11,740 nt of DNA, from NCBI GenBank assembly GCA_020720905.1, contig DYNT01000027.1, positions 1 through 11,740 of the forward strand, in the 5' to 3' direction. Below are positions 1 through 6,649 of the stretch, piece by piece (position 1 is the stretch's first letter; every line of letters starts with the position of its first letter). The translations under genes were made by a program, and so were the position numbers. This DNA is from Micavibrio aeruginosavorus. Lineage in GTDB: Bacteria > Pseudomonadota > Alphaproteobacteria > UBA9219. The notes beneath the pieces are model-generated. The model had not been told where the DNA came from, searched no databases, and saw nothing but the letters and a program-made list of their open reading frames with translations.

Positions 1-1970
1 TCGCGGAAGGAATCCAGCGTGTCGCAATCCGTCGTATGAATGGTCACACCCCGCCCCGTTGAAACAATCCCGACAATGGAATCGCCAGGCAGAGGGTGGC
101 AGCACCGCGCAAAATGAACGGCCATGCCTGGAATAAGCCCTTTCAGCGTCAACGGCGAGGATGAAGCCGCCTGCGCCGCAGAACGCGCCTTCATTTTCTG
201 CGCGGCAAGCTCTATCTCCGGCAATGTCTTTTCAGGCTGTTTCGTCCGGTGATCGGGGAAAGCCGCCGTAAAAACATCGCGTGATGATTGTAGCGACGCG
301 CCGACATTGGCAAATAAATCGTCAAGGGTCGCCGCTTGGAAGTTTTTGACGACAGCCTCAAAAGGCTTTTCGCCAAAATCGACGTTTTCCTGCTTACAAA
401 TCTTTTCCAAAATGGCCTTGCCCAACGCCACGTATTCTGTGCGCTGCTGAAGGCGAACAAAGCGCCGAATGCGCGCCCGCGCTTTACCCGTGACAACAAA
501 ACGCTCCCACGCTGGCGAAGGATTGCCATTTTTCTGCGTGATAATATCAACCTGATCGCCGTTATGAAGCTCGGTGCGCAAAGGAACCATGCGCCCATTG
601 ACCTTAGAGCCAACGCAGCAATCGCCGATGCCGCTGTGTACCGCATAAGCGAAATCAACAGGCGTCGCGCCACGCGGCAACGCGATCAATGTTCCCTTAG
701 GCGTAAAACAAAAAACCTGATCTTGGAAAAGCTCCAGCTTAGTATGTTCCAAAAACTCTTCCGGTTTTTGGGCATGTTCCACAATATCCAAAAGCTCACG
801 CAACCAACGATATTGCGATCCGTCCTGAGTCAGCTCTCCCTGCTTATAAGCCCAATGCGCGGCCACGCCCAGCTCAGCCACCTCATGCATTTCATAGGTT
901 CTGATCTGAACCTCAATGCGATGATTTTCAGGGCCGATGATCGTGGTGTGAATGCTTTGGTATTTATTGGGCTTAGGCGTTGAAATGTAGTCTTTGAAGC
1001 GTCCCGGAATGCCGGAATAGTGATTATGAATAAGACCCAGCGCTTGATAACAACTCTCCACCGTGGGGACAAGAATGCGGAAGGCCATAATGTCCGAAAG
1101 CTGCTCGAACCCCATATCCTTGCGATTCATTTTTCGCCAGATGGAATAGGGTTTTTTCTCACGCCCTTCGACCGTCGCAGCCACACCGCCTTCGGCCAAA
1201 ACACGCTGCAGTATGGCACGAATATCTTTGGCAAGATTGCCGCCCTCTTCGCGCAAATAGGACAAACGCGCCACAATGCTGCTACGCGCATCGGCGTAAA
1301 GCTCAGCAAAGGCAAGGTCTTGCAGCTCATCTTGCATTTTTTCAATACCGATGCGCTCTGCCAAAGGCGCATAGATATCAAGTGTTTCTCGTGCGATACG
1401 CTGACGCTTTTCTGGGGTTCCAATAAAATGAAGCGTGCGCATGTTGTGCAGACGATCCGCCAGCTTAACCAGCAACACGCGAATATCCTCGGACATCGCT
1501 AAAACAAGTTTGCGGAAATTCTCGGCTTGCTTAGCTTGGTCGCTTTGAAGCTCAATGCGCGAAAGCTTGGTCACGCCATCAACAAGCCTTGCGACATCGC
1601 GGCCAAAATGCTTTTCAATATCAGGCAGAGTCACAAGCGTGTCTTCAACCGTATCGTGAAGAAGCGCCGTGGCAATCGTGGTCGCATCCATCTTCATTTC
1701 GGTGAGGATGCCCGCAACCTCTAACGGATGGGAAAAATAAGGATCACCTGAAGCGCGGGTTTGCGAGCCATGCGCCTGCATGGAAAAAACATAAGCGCGG
1801 TTGAGTAAATCTTCGTCGGCGCTGGGATCATAAGCGCGCACACGCTCCACCAGCTCATACTGACGAAGCATTTGGACTGGCTTGCGAGAAGGTTCTTCTG
1901 AGGTCTGGGGAGTGGCAACAGGGGGAGGCGATACGTCAGGCGAAGGGGGCTTTTTTTGAGAAGGGCTCAT
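1..1970 (-). CDS. rel: Bifunctional (p)ppGpp synthetase/hydrolase, Rel/SpoT type (3' end off window)
   Basis: A cytoplasmic stringent-response enzyme that makes (p)ppGpp from ATP and GDP/GTP and hydrolyses it. About 656 residues are visible; the frame is open to the left edge. The N-terminal HD hydrolase domain has its metal-site residues near H67, H81, HD 105-106 (in HDTVED) and D172 (LADRLHN). The synthetase domain (about 265-380) shows D293, RFKD at 324-327 and E353 in EVQIRT. RFKD, as opposed to the acidic variant of monofunctional RelA, together with the intact HD site, indicates a bifunctional enzyme. A TGS domain spans about 418-478, and the zinc-finger-like segment begins at about 621 (RCCHPLPGDSIVGI). 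The last 70-90 residues, including the ACT domain, should lie beyond position 1. The start at 1970 has an AAGGGG Shine-Dalgarno-like stretch. Met34 (1869-1871, MLRQYELVERV) matches the usual N-terminus of alphaproteobacterial homologues, so the first 33 Pro/Ser-rich residues may be an extension or an over-long start. It lies downstream of rpoZ, probably in one transcript. Confidence 0.95.
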   Translation of the reverse strand, partial: MSPSQKKPPSPDVSPPPVATPQTSEEPSRKPVQMLRQYELVERVRAYDPSADEDLLNRAYVFSMQAHGSQTRASGDPYFSHPLEVAGILTEMKMDATTIATALLHDTVEDTLVTLPDIEKHFGRDVARLVDGVTKLSRIELQSDQAKQAENFRKLVLAMSEDIRVLLVKLADRLHNMRTLHFIGTPEKRQRIARETLDIYAPLAERIGIEKMQDELQDLAFAELYADARSSIVARLSYLREEGGNLAKDIRAILQRVLAEGGVAATVEGREKKPYSIWRKMNRKDMGFEQLSDIMAFRILVPTVESCYQALGLIHNHYSGIPGRFKDYISTPKPNKYQSIHTTIIGPENHRIEVQIRTYEMHEVAELGVAAHWAYKQGELTQDGSQYRWLRELLDIVEHAQKPEEFLEHTKLELFQDQVFCFTPKGTLIALPRGATPVDFAYAVHSGIGDCCVGSKVNGRMVPLRTELHNGDQVDIITQKNGNPSPAWERFVVTGKARARIRRFVRLQQRTEYVALGKAILEKICKQENVDFGEKPFEAVVKNFQAATLDDLFANVGASLQSSRDVFTAAFPDHRTKQPEKTLPEIELAAQKMKARSAAQAASSSPLTLKGLIPGMAVHFARCCHPLPGDSIVGIVSTGRGVTIHTTDCDTLDSFR

Positions 1971-1994
1971 AATCGCGCCCCTTGCCAGCGTGTC

Positions 1995-2042
1995 AAAAGG
2001 AAGAGCTTTATCCAGCCATCAGCCATCGTTCTGCTCTTTCCT
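1995..2042 (-). terminator. Possible attenuator or processing hairpin between rpoZ and rel
   Basis: Read on the minus strand, AGGAAAGAGC (2042-2033) pairs with GCTCTTCCT (2006-1998) with one bulged A and a loop of about 26 bases, followed by a run of only four T. This is weaker than a standard intrinsic terminator. It could partly terminate rpoZ transcripts, act as an RNA processing site, or be incidental. Confidence 0.25.
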
Positions 2043-2051
2043 AAAAATCGA

Positions 2052-2465
2052 TCAGTCCTTTATGTCAGCATCTTCAAACGTGCCCATCCCGCCAAGGTCA
2101 GCGTCATCGCCTTCTTCGTCAAGATCGGCATCCATATCCAAATCATCATCCTGATCGTCGGCACTCATCGCCGCGCCAATCCAATTTTGCTGCTCGCTGT
2201 TCATCAGCTCAGTCACTTCCTCTTCGGGACGATCCGGCTCAATGCGTTTTTGCAAGCCCTTCACCAGCGATTCGTGCAAGCTTTCCAAGTTAAGCTTTTG
2301 CTCAGCCACTTCGCGCAAAGCCACAACGGGGTTCTTATCGCGATCACGCTCAACATGCAGCTCAGCCCCCGACGACAGCGCACGGGCGCGATGCGAGGCC
2401 AGCATCACAAGCTCAAAACGGTTGGGAACCAAAAGAACACAATCTTCAACGGTAACGCGTGCCAT
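2052..2465 (-). CDS. rpoZ: DNA-directed RNA polymerase omega subunit
   Basis: The small subunit that clamps the beta-prime subunit and helps assemble and stabilise RNA polymerase. The 137-residue product begins MARVTVEDC and continues with VPNRFELVMLASHRAR and KNPVVALREVAE (44-55), the conserved omega core. Residues 101-137 form a strongly acidic tail (D/E-rich, ending FEDADIKD), which I recall as common in alphaproteobacterial omega and absent from the short E. coli form. A GAGGA element sits about 10 bases upstream of the start. rel follows on the same strand after 81 bases, the classic rpoZ-rel arrangement. Omega is needed for part of the ppGpp response of RNA polymerase in other bacteria, so the pairing makes functional sense. 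Confidence 0.95.
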   Translation of the reverse strand: MARVTVEDCVLLVPNRFELVMLASHRARALSSGAELHVERDRDKNPVVALREVAEQKLNLESLHESLVKGLQKRIEPDRPEEEVTELMNSEQQNWIGAAMSADDQDDDLDMDADLDEEGDDADLGGMGTFEDADIKD

Positions 2466-2550
2466 GGTGGCTAATCCTCATTAAAAAAACAAAAAACGGC
2501 GCAGAAAAGAAACCTCCCCAACAGGGAAAACAGCCTCTCTCTTTGAACGC

Positions 2551-2572
2551 GAGGAGACATATTAGTCTCCTC
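2551..2572 (-). promoter_or_regulatory. Perfect stem-loop in the rpoZ leader
   Basis: GAGGAGAC (2551-2558) and GTCTCCTC (2565-2572) are perfect inverted 8-mers around the 6-base loop ATATTA. There is no T-run on either strand, so it is not an intrinsic terminator. It lies about 85 bases upstream of rpoZ, so it is either in the 5' untranslated leader, where it could stabilise or regulate the message, or it is a DNA operator. Function is not shown by the sequence. Confidence 0.4.
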
Positions 2573-2604
2573 TTATCCTTAATGTAAAGCGTTACGAAGA
2601 GCCA

Positions 2605-2662
2605 ACGATAAAAAACAATCTGTTTTTCAATCATCGTGTTGCGCAACGGTTTTTTTTATCGT
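2605..2662. repeat. AT-rich nested inverted repeat upstream of rpoZ
   Basis: ACGATAAAAAA (2605-2615) is the reverse complement of TTTTTTATCGT (2652-2662). Inside lie a second inverted repeat, AAAAACA-ATC-TGTTTTT (2611-2627), and the 10-base palindrome GTTGCGCAAC (2638-2647). As RNA it would be an imperfect AT-rich stem; as DNA it could be a curved or protein-binding promoter region. Because it lies between divergent genes, a terminator role is unlikely. Confidence 0.35.
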
Positions 2663-2811
2663 AAGGATATGGGGACTACTCATGATCGCCTCAGCCTAGG
2701 TATTACCTTTTTTAGGTACTTTTATACTGGATCAGGGCAAGAAATAGTAGGCATACGTAGAATTTTTCGTTATAGTTAACGATACGTCTCATACTCATAA
2801 GGAAGGTCACT

Positions 2812-3453
2812 ATGATTTTTTATAAAGAAGAACGCATGGCAATGTTTATTGACGGAGCCAACCTCTATGCCGCTTCACGCGGTTTGGGATTCGACATCGA
2901 TTATAAGCGCCTTTTAGAGCTTTTTGCCGGACGGGCTCGCCTTGTTCGCGCTTTTTACTACACGGCGCTTGTTGAAAATGAAGAATACTCCCCCATTCGC
3001 CCCCTCGTTGATTGGTTGGATTATAATGGCTATGCCATGGTCACCAAGCCAACGAAGGAATTTACGGATGCCTTTGGCCGCCGCAAAATCAAGGGCAACA
3101 TGGATATTGAACTCGCCATTGATGTTATGGAAATGTGCGATAACGTCGATCATATCATGATCTTCTCTGGCGACGGGGATTTCCGCCGCTTGGTGGAAGC
3201 CGTTCAACGGCGCGGCAAACGCGTCAGTGTTGTCAGCACGATGCGTTCCTCCCCCCCTATGGTAGCCGATGAGCTTCGTCGCCAAGCCGATAACTTTATT
3301 GAGCTGCAGGATCTCATGCCGCATATTGCGCGTGCCCGTGATCCCAACGCCCCCCCGATTCAGGTCACGCCACCGCAAGCCCAGCCCACGCTGGATGATG
3401 TGGCGGACACCATGGCCGATGTTGAGGAAGCCCTTAAACAGGACGTTGCTTGA
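2812..3453 (+). CDS. NYN domain (LabA/DUF88-like) putative ribonuclease
   Basis: The 213-residue protein carries a NYN domain, a PIN-like nuclease fold, over about residues 9-165. The expected metal-binding acidic residues are visible: D14 in FIDGANLY, D98 and D104 in NMDIELAIDVM, and D121/D123 in FSGDGDF. Basic residues precede D98 (GRRKIKG, 89-95). The C-terminal 45 residues are Pro/Gln-rich and then acidic, probably disordered. AAGGAAGG at 2799-2806 lies five bases before the ATG at 2812, which fixes the start; an alternative is Met9. Family members are inferred to be RNases, but the substrate in bacteria is mostly unknown. A gene of this kind commonly lies between smpB and rpoZ in Alphaproteobacteria, as here, suggesting a role linked to RNA or translation quality control; that link is inference. 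It is a single-gene unit ended by the hairpin at 3473-3508. Confidence 0.85.
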   Translation: MIFYKEERMAMFIDGANLYAASRGLGFDIDYKRLLELFAGRARLVRAFYYTALVENEEYSPIRPLVDWLDYNGYAMVTKPTKEFTDAFGRRKIKGNMDIELAIDVMEMCDNVDHIMIFSGDGDFRRLVEAVQRRGKRVSVVSTMRSSPPMVADELRRQADNFIELQDLMPHIARARDPNAPPIQVTPPQAQPTLDDVADTMADVEEALKQDVA

Positions 3454-3472
3454 CTGGATCCCAATACGCCAT

Positions 3473-3508
3473 AAAAAAGGGCGACCCTTAACGGGGTCGC
3501 CTTTTTTT
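3473..3508 (+). terminator. Strong intrinsic terminator after the NYN gene
   Basis: GGCGACCC (3480-3487), the 6-base loop TTAACG and GGGTCGCC (3494-3501) make a perfect 8-base GC-rich stem followed by seven T (3502-3508). A run of six A (3473-3478) on the left lets it also work on the minus strand, so it may stop antisense or read-through transcription as well. Confidence 0.9.
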
Positions 3509-3595
3509 AGGGTCTACGCGAAGTCGAAAATGATTTAAAGCGGAAGAATAATCCTTTGGCAATCCAAAATCGGGCGAAGTTCACAAAATCGTTTC

Positions 3596-3746
3596 TTATC
3601 AATAGGTTAGCTGTATGGCAAAATGAGGTCAGAATCGTTCTATTTCAAAGGGTTACGGCATTAACTTTGAGCGGAAGGCGACTGAGAGGCACTATCCCAC
3701 GCTCTTGGGGCTGAGAATCGATGTTTTTTTGCTAACCTATTGATAA
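3596..3746. repeat. 151-bp element flanked by 16-bp inverted repeats (MITE-like or structured RNA)
   Basis: TTATCAATAGGTTAGC (3596-3611) and its exact reverse complement (3731-3746) bound 119 bases. The symmetry continues imperfectly for about 12 bases outward (roughly 9 of 12 matches). Inside, TCAAAG (3645-3650) pairs with CTTTGA (3665-3670). No frame inside codes for a recognisable protein, and I see no clear target-site duplication. It could be a non-autonomous miniature transposable element, a small RNA closed by a long terminal stem, or a binding-site pair. No transposase is nearby. Confidence 0.5.
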
Positions 3747-3770
3747 AGAATGAATCTGTCATTCCTCTTT

Positions 3771-3786
3771 GAGGGGTATACCCCTC
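3771..3786. repeat. Perfect 16-bp palindrome
   Basis: GAGGGGTATACCCCTC is fully self-complementary with no loop. Weaker outer symmetry adds CTCTT (3765-3769) and AAGAG (3794-3798). Perfect dyads of this length are typical of operators or transposon-derived palindromes. With no unpaired bases at its centre it is more natural as a DNA site than as an RNA hairpin. No adjacent gene start shows what it might control. Confidence 0.45.
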
Positions 3787-3854
3787 ATGAATGAAGAGTT
3801 GGTTTAGGTATAGACTCATGGACAGTCCTTCCCTCTATTGTCATCCCGCACGAA

Positions 3855-3941
3855 GTCCCGCGTAGAGCGGGACGCTCAAGGGAAATGCGTCCGCAAAAAA
3901 CTTCGTCATGCCCGCTGGGCCTACCCCAGCGAAGGCTGGGG
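3855..3941. repeat. Pair of GC-rich hairpins of dispersed palindromic-repeat type
   Basis: GTCCCGC-GTAGA-GCGGGAC (3855-3873) and CCCCAGC-GAAG-GCTGGGG (3924-3941) are perfect 7-base stems, each preceded by a GTCAT-C-CGC-like motif (3840-3849 and 3905-3914). The pattern resembles the short palindromic repeats scattered in many proteobacterial intergenic regions, where a GTCAT-CCCGC prefix leads into a stem-loop. Neither has an adjacent T-run, so they are not standard terminators. Confidence 0.5.
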
Positions 3942-3963
3942 GAGAGGATCTCATTTTTTTGTT

Positions 3964-3983
3964 TTTTTCTGCTGCCAGAAAAA
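3964..3983 (-). terminator. Weak hairpin downstream of smpB
   Basis: TTTTTCTG (3964-3971) and CAGAAAAA (3976-3983) form an 8-base stem with a 4-base loop, about 45 bases past the smpB stop on the minus strand. The stem is mostly A/T, with further A-rich sequence beyond. It is the best candidate for the smpB transcript end, but a weak one. Confidence 0.3.
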
Positions 3984-4026
3984 CCAAATCTTCATTCACG
4001 AGGAGTCTCGATCATCGACAGGGCGA

Positions 4027-4518
4027 CTACCTATTTCGATCGCGTAGAACACGAGCCTTATCGCGCTTCCAATCACGGTCTTTAATGGCTTCGCGTTTGT
4101 CTGCCTTATGCTTGCCCTTGGCAAGGCCCAATTCAACCTTGGCGATGCCGCGCTTATTAAAATACAGACCTAACGGCACAATGGTCATCCCCTCGCGCTT
4201 GACCGCGCCAAGAAGCTTATCCCTCTCTCGTTTATGAAGAAGCAAGAGGCGAGGCCGATGTGTTTCGTGCTGCAAATGCGTGCCTGCCTGCTGATATTCT
4301 GGAATATACGCATTGATAAGATAGATGCCGCCGTCCTTACCGCTGGCAAAGGCTTCTTGAATGCTGGCCTGCCCCAAACGAAGAACCTTCACTTCCGTTC
4401 CCGTCAGAATAATACCAGCCTCAACCGTATCCGTGATAAAATAATCATGGCGGGCGCGGCGGTTCATGGCGACGTAGCGCTGAGCCTTGAGACGATCGGA
4501 TGCTTTGGGTTCGGCCAT
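4027..4518 (-). CDS. smpB: SsrA-binding protein SmpB (tmRNA partner)
   Basis: SmpB binds tmRNA and delivers it to stalled ribosomes for trans-translation, rescuing them and tagging the nascent chain. The 163-residue product from MAEPKASDRLK has the family core: GTEVK at 40-44, NAYIPEY at 69-75, HRPRLLLLHKRE at 87-98, and the basic C-terminal tail GKHKADKREAIKDRDWKRD (135-153) that reaches into the empty mRNA channel. The frame continues upstream to 4584, but those 22 residues do not resemble the family, so the ATG at 4516-4518 is chosen; no strong Shine-Dalgarno is visible before it. It is divergent from the transglycosylase gene. No tmRNA gene is seen in the window. Confidence 0.95.
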   Translation of the reverse strand: MAEPKASDRLKAQRYVAMNRRARHDYFITDTVEAGIILTGTEVKVLRLGQASIQEAFASGKDGGIYLINAYIPEYQQAGTHLQHETHRPRLLLLHKRERDKLLGAVKREGMTIVPLGLYFNKRGIAKVELGLAKGKHKADKREAIKDRDWKRDKARVLRDRNR

Positions 4519-4679
4519 AGTTTTATCGCAATTCAAACGTGGTAGGCATAAAAAACAAATACCCTGCCTGAGCAGCGCTTGCAATGGCTTGTATAAAATT
4601 GTTTATAGTCCGTCCGCTTAAAAACTAACGCGGCCAAAAAGTTTTCGGGTTTTCACGTTGACGTAGTATAGTGCATCTT
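4519..4679. promoter_or_regulatory. Divergent promoter region, smpB / slt
   Basis: TTGCAA at 4579-4584 is its own reverse complement and could act as a -35 in both directions. Leftward, a 17-base spacer leads to TATTTG (4561-4556), about 38 bases before smpB. Rightward, a 17-base spacer leads to TTTATA (4602-4607), or a 19-base one to TATAGT (4604-4609), leaving a leader of about 65 bases before slt. The -10 matches are modest, so this is a hypothesis. Confidence 0.3.
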
Positions 4680-6647
4680 ATGATTCTATTCCGTCGCCTC
4701 AGTTTTATCCTGTTAACCCTGTTGCTTCTTTGGCCCTGCGATGCGCACGCCAAGAAAAAGGCCTCGCCGTCATCAGCGCCACCGCCCGCCACCTATCAAA
4801 GCGCTTTAACCGCGCTGGAGAATGGCCGCACCGACCAAGCCCAGCACATGATGGCGCGGGGAAACGATCCCGCCTTAAATAAGGTCTTGCGTGGCCTTAT
4901 GATGGCGCAGCCCAATAACGATTATTCCTTTGACGAACTGGCTTCGTTTGTCACAAACAATCCAGACTGGCCCGGCCTTAAAGGCATCATGATGATCCTT
5001 GAGCAGAAAATACCGGATAACGTCTCTGATACTCAACTGGTGAACTGGTTTAACGCGCACCCGCCCCTGACGCCTACCGCGTTTTATCGCTTTATCGATG
5101 CGTTGCAAGCCCTAGGGCAAGCGGCCAAGGCAAGAGAGCTTGTCCGCGCCCGCTGGGTTGAGCGCACCTTTGGCAACGGCGATCAAACGGTTTTTTATGA
5201 TCGTTATGCCTCCTTATTAAGCAAGGACGATCACGAAGCGCGTCTTGACCGCCTGCTTTGGGAGAACGAGATAACGGCAGCACGCGCCATGTTTCCTTAT
5301 GTTGATGCGAACCATAAAGCGCTGGCCGAAGCGCGGATCGCTTTAGCCAATCAAACAAGCAACGCCGAAAGAATCATGGCGCAGGTTCCCTCCTCTCTAC
5401 AAGAAGATGCGGGTCTCCTTTATGAACGCGTGCGCTGGCGGCGTAAAAACGACAACGAGGACAGCGCTCTTGATCTTCTTTTGAAAGCTCTCAAAGATTT
5501 GGGTCAGCCAGAAAAATGGTGGGAAGAACGTCACATCGCCATCCGCCGCCTGATGGAAGCCAAGAACTTTGCGATGGCCTATCGCCTTGCGGCCAGCCAT
5601 GGGTTGACAACAGGCTTTAACTTTGTTCAGGCTGAGTTTCTGGCTGGATGGTTGGCCTTACGCTTTTTGGACAAGCCCAACTTGGCTCACTCTCATTTCA
5701 CAAACCTCCTTAAAGAATGTGTCACGCCTATTTCCCGCTCACGCGGTTATTATTGGCTGGGGCGCACGTATGAAGCAGCAGGACAAGCAAACGATGCGCA
5801 GCAAGCTTATGAAATCGCCGCAACGCTCAACACAACCTTTTACGGGCAGTTGGCCATCACCAAGCTTTATCAACAGCCCACCATTCGCGCCGCCAGCGAA
5901 CCCGCTATTCCTCCGGCTATTCGCTCGCGTTTTTTTGAACGCGATGTTGTTCGTGCGACGGAACGCCTTCATAAAATCGGCAAGACGGATCGCGCCCGCA
6001 TCTTTTTTAAGGCCATCACCGATAACGCCTCGCAGCGCGTGGACTTTGCCTTAGCTTTAGAGCTTGCCTATCAATTGCAGCGCCCTGATTGGGTCGTCAG
6101 CGCCGCCAAAGCCGCCAACCAAAAGAATTTCATCATCACAGGCGCGGCCTATCCTGTTTTAGCCATGGATATTCCCAAGCAGCCAGAGCTGGCGCTCACC
6201 CACGCCTTGATCCGGCAGGAAAGCCAGTTTAAAGCCGATGCAGGAAGCCCCGTGGGCGCGCAAGGGTTAATGCAATTGATGCCTGCGACGGCCAAAGAAG
6301 TGGCCGGAAAATTAGGTGTGAAATACAGCCCCTCTCTCCTTGCCAATCCCGATTACAACGTGCGCCTAGGCACGACTTTTATTCAACACCAGATTGATAA
6401 TTTTGATGGGTCTTATGTTCTGGCCTTGGCGGGTTATAACGCGGGGCCGCGCCGCGCACGGGAATGGATGGACACGTTTGGCGATCCGCGTTCGCCCAAT
6501 GTCGATCCTATCGATTGGATCGAATTAATTCCCATCTATGAAACGCGCAACTACATCCAACGCATTATCGAAAACCTGCAGTTCTATCGCGCCCGCCTGA
6601 ACAACAGCCACGCGCCCCTTAAGATTCTTGATGATTTAAAAAGGTAG
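4680..6647 (+). CDS. slt: Soluble lytic murein transglycosylase (Slt family), exported
   Basis: Cleaves the MurNAc-GlcNAc bond of peptidoglycan, forming 1,6-anhydro ends during wall turnover in the periplasm. From the ATG at 4680 the product has 655 residues; a GTG at 4671 would add three, and neither start has a clear ribosome binding site. Residues 1-24 are a signal peptide (RR, a Leu-rich core, cleavage after AHA, then KKK). The Cys before the cleavage site follows Trp-Pro, so it is not a lipobox. Residues of about 35-480 are helical and TPR-like, as in the superhelical ring of Slt proteins. The C-terminal SLT domain has the catalytic Glu at about 514 (RQESQF), then GLMQLMPAT (529-537), AGYNAGP (584-590) and the PIDWIELIPIYETRNYI segment that completes the groove. 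The length is normal for the family. It stands alone on the plus strand and converges on mfd. Confidence 0.93.
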   Translation: MILFRRLSFILLTLLLLWPCDAHAKKKASPSSAPPPATYQSALTALENGRTDQAQHMMARGNDPALNKVLRGLMMAQPNNDYSFDELASFVTNNPDWPGLKGIMMILEQKIPDNVSDTQLVNWFNAHPPLTPTAFYRFIDALQALGQAAKARELVRARWVERTFGNGDQTVFYDRYASLLSKDDHEARLDRLLWENEITAARAMFPYVDANHKALAEARIALANQTSNAERIMAQVPSSLQEDAGLLYERVRWRRKNDNEDSALDLLLKALKDLGQPEKWWEERHIAIRRLMEAKNFAMAYRLAASHGLTTGFNFVQAEFLAGWLALRFLDKPNLAHSHFTNLLKECVTPISRSRGYYWLGRTYEAAGQANDAQQAYEIAATLNTTFYGQLAITKLYQQPTIRAASEPAIPPAIRSRFFERDVVRATERLHKIGKTDRARIFFKAITDNASQRVDFALALELAYQLQRPDWVVSAAKAANQKNFIITGAAYPVLAMDIPKQPELALTHALIRQESQFKADAGSPVGAQGLMQLMPATAKEVAGKLGVKYSPSLLANPDYNVRLGTTFIQHQIDNFDGSYVLALAGYNAGPRRAREWMDTFGDPRSPNVDPIDWIELIPIYETRNYIQRIIENLQFYRARLNNSHAPLKILDDLKR

Positions 6648-6649
6648 AG

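Larger units (their letters stand above)
2466..2811. other. Divergent intergenic region between rpoZ and the NYN gene
   Basis: These 346 bases hold no convincing gene. The region must carry the promoters for rpoZ (leftward) and for the NYN gene (rightward), but I cannot assign clean -35/-10 pairs. TATACT at 2723-2728 is a possible -10 for the rightward gene, without a good -35. The region is rich in short symmetrical elements: the 2551-2572 stem-loop, an AT-rich nested inverted repeat at 2605-2662 enclosing the palindrome GTTGCGCAAC (2638-2647), and an AGGTA/TACCT/AGGTA cluster at 2698-2718. A 66-residue minus-strand frame (2446-2646) overlaps the rpoZ start and looks like chance. Confidence 0.6.
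3509..4026. other. Gene-free, palindrome-rich region
   Basis: No convincing gene is seen in these 518 bases. Two plus-strand frames near 3838-4085 have no family resemblance, no ribosome binding site and overlap repeats and the smpB end, so they are discounted. The stretch holds, in order, a 151-base unit between 16-base inverted repeats, a small GAATGA/TCATTC hairpin (3748-3764), a perfect 16-base palindrome, two GC-rich hairpins resembling dispersed chromosomal repeats, and an AT-rich hairpin near the smpB end. It looks like an accumulation zone for small mobile or palindromic repeats, or the site of an unannotated small RNA. Confidence 0.6.

Noticed and set aside
336..983. 215-residue plus-strand frame opposite rel
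   Set aside because: Lies entirely antisense to the conserved synthetase and TGS coding region and shows no domain; a shadow frame.
2446..2646. 66-residue minus-strand frame overlapping the rpoZ start
   Set aside because: No ribosome binding site, overlaps rpoZ in another frame and spans repeats; likely chance.
3590..3950. CRISPR array
   Set aside because: The repeats are inverted and differ in sequence; there are no regularly spaced direct repeats and no cas genes.
3596..3990. tmRNA or tRNA gene beside smpB
   Set aside because: No cloverleaf, no CCA end and no tag-peptide frame could be made out in the gene-free region.
3838..4237. Three overlapping plus-strand frames in the repeat region and smpB end
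   Set aside because: They translate hairpin repeats and the antisense of smpB; no family match or start signal.
4519..4584. 22-residue upstream extension of smpB
   Set aside because: Its sequence is unlike SmpB N-termini, and MAEPKAS at 4518 is the natural start.
4658..4672. TTGACG (4658-4663) as a -35 for slt
   Set aside because: A 17-base spacer would place the -10 inside the start of the coding sequence, so it cannot supply the signal-peptide message.
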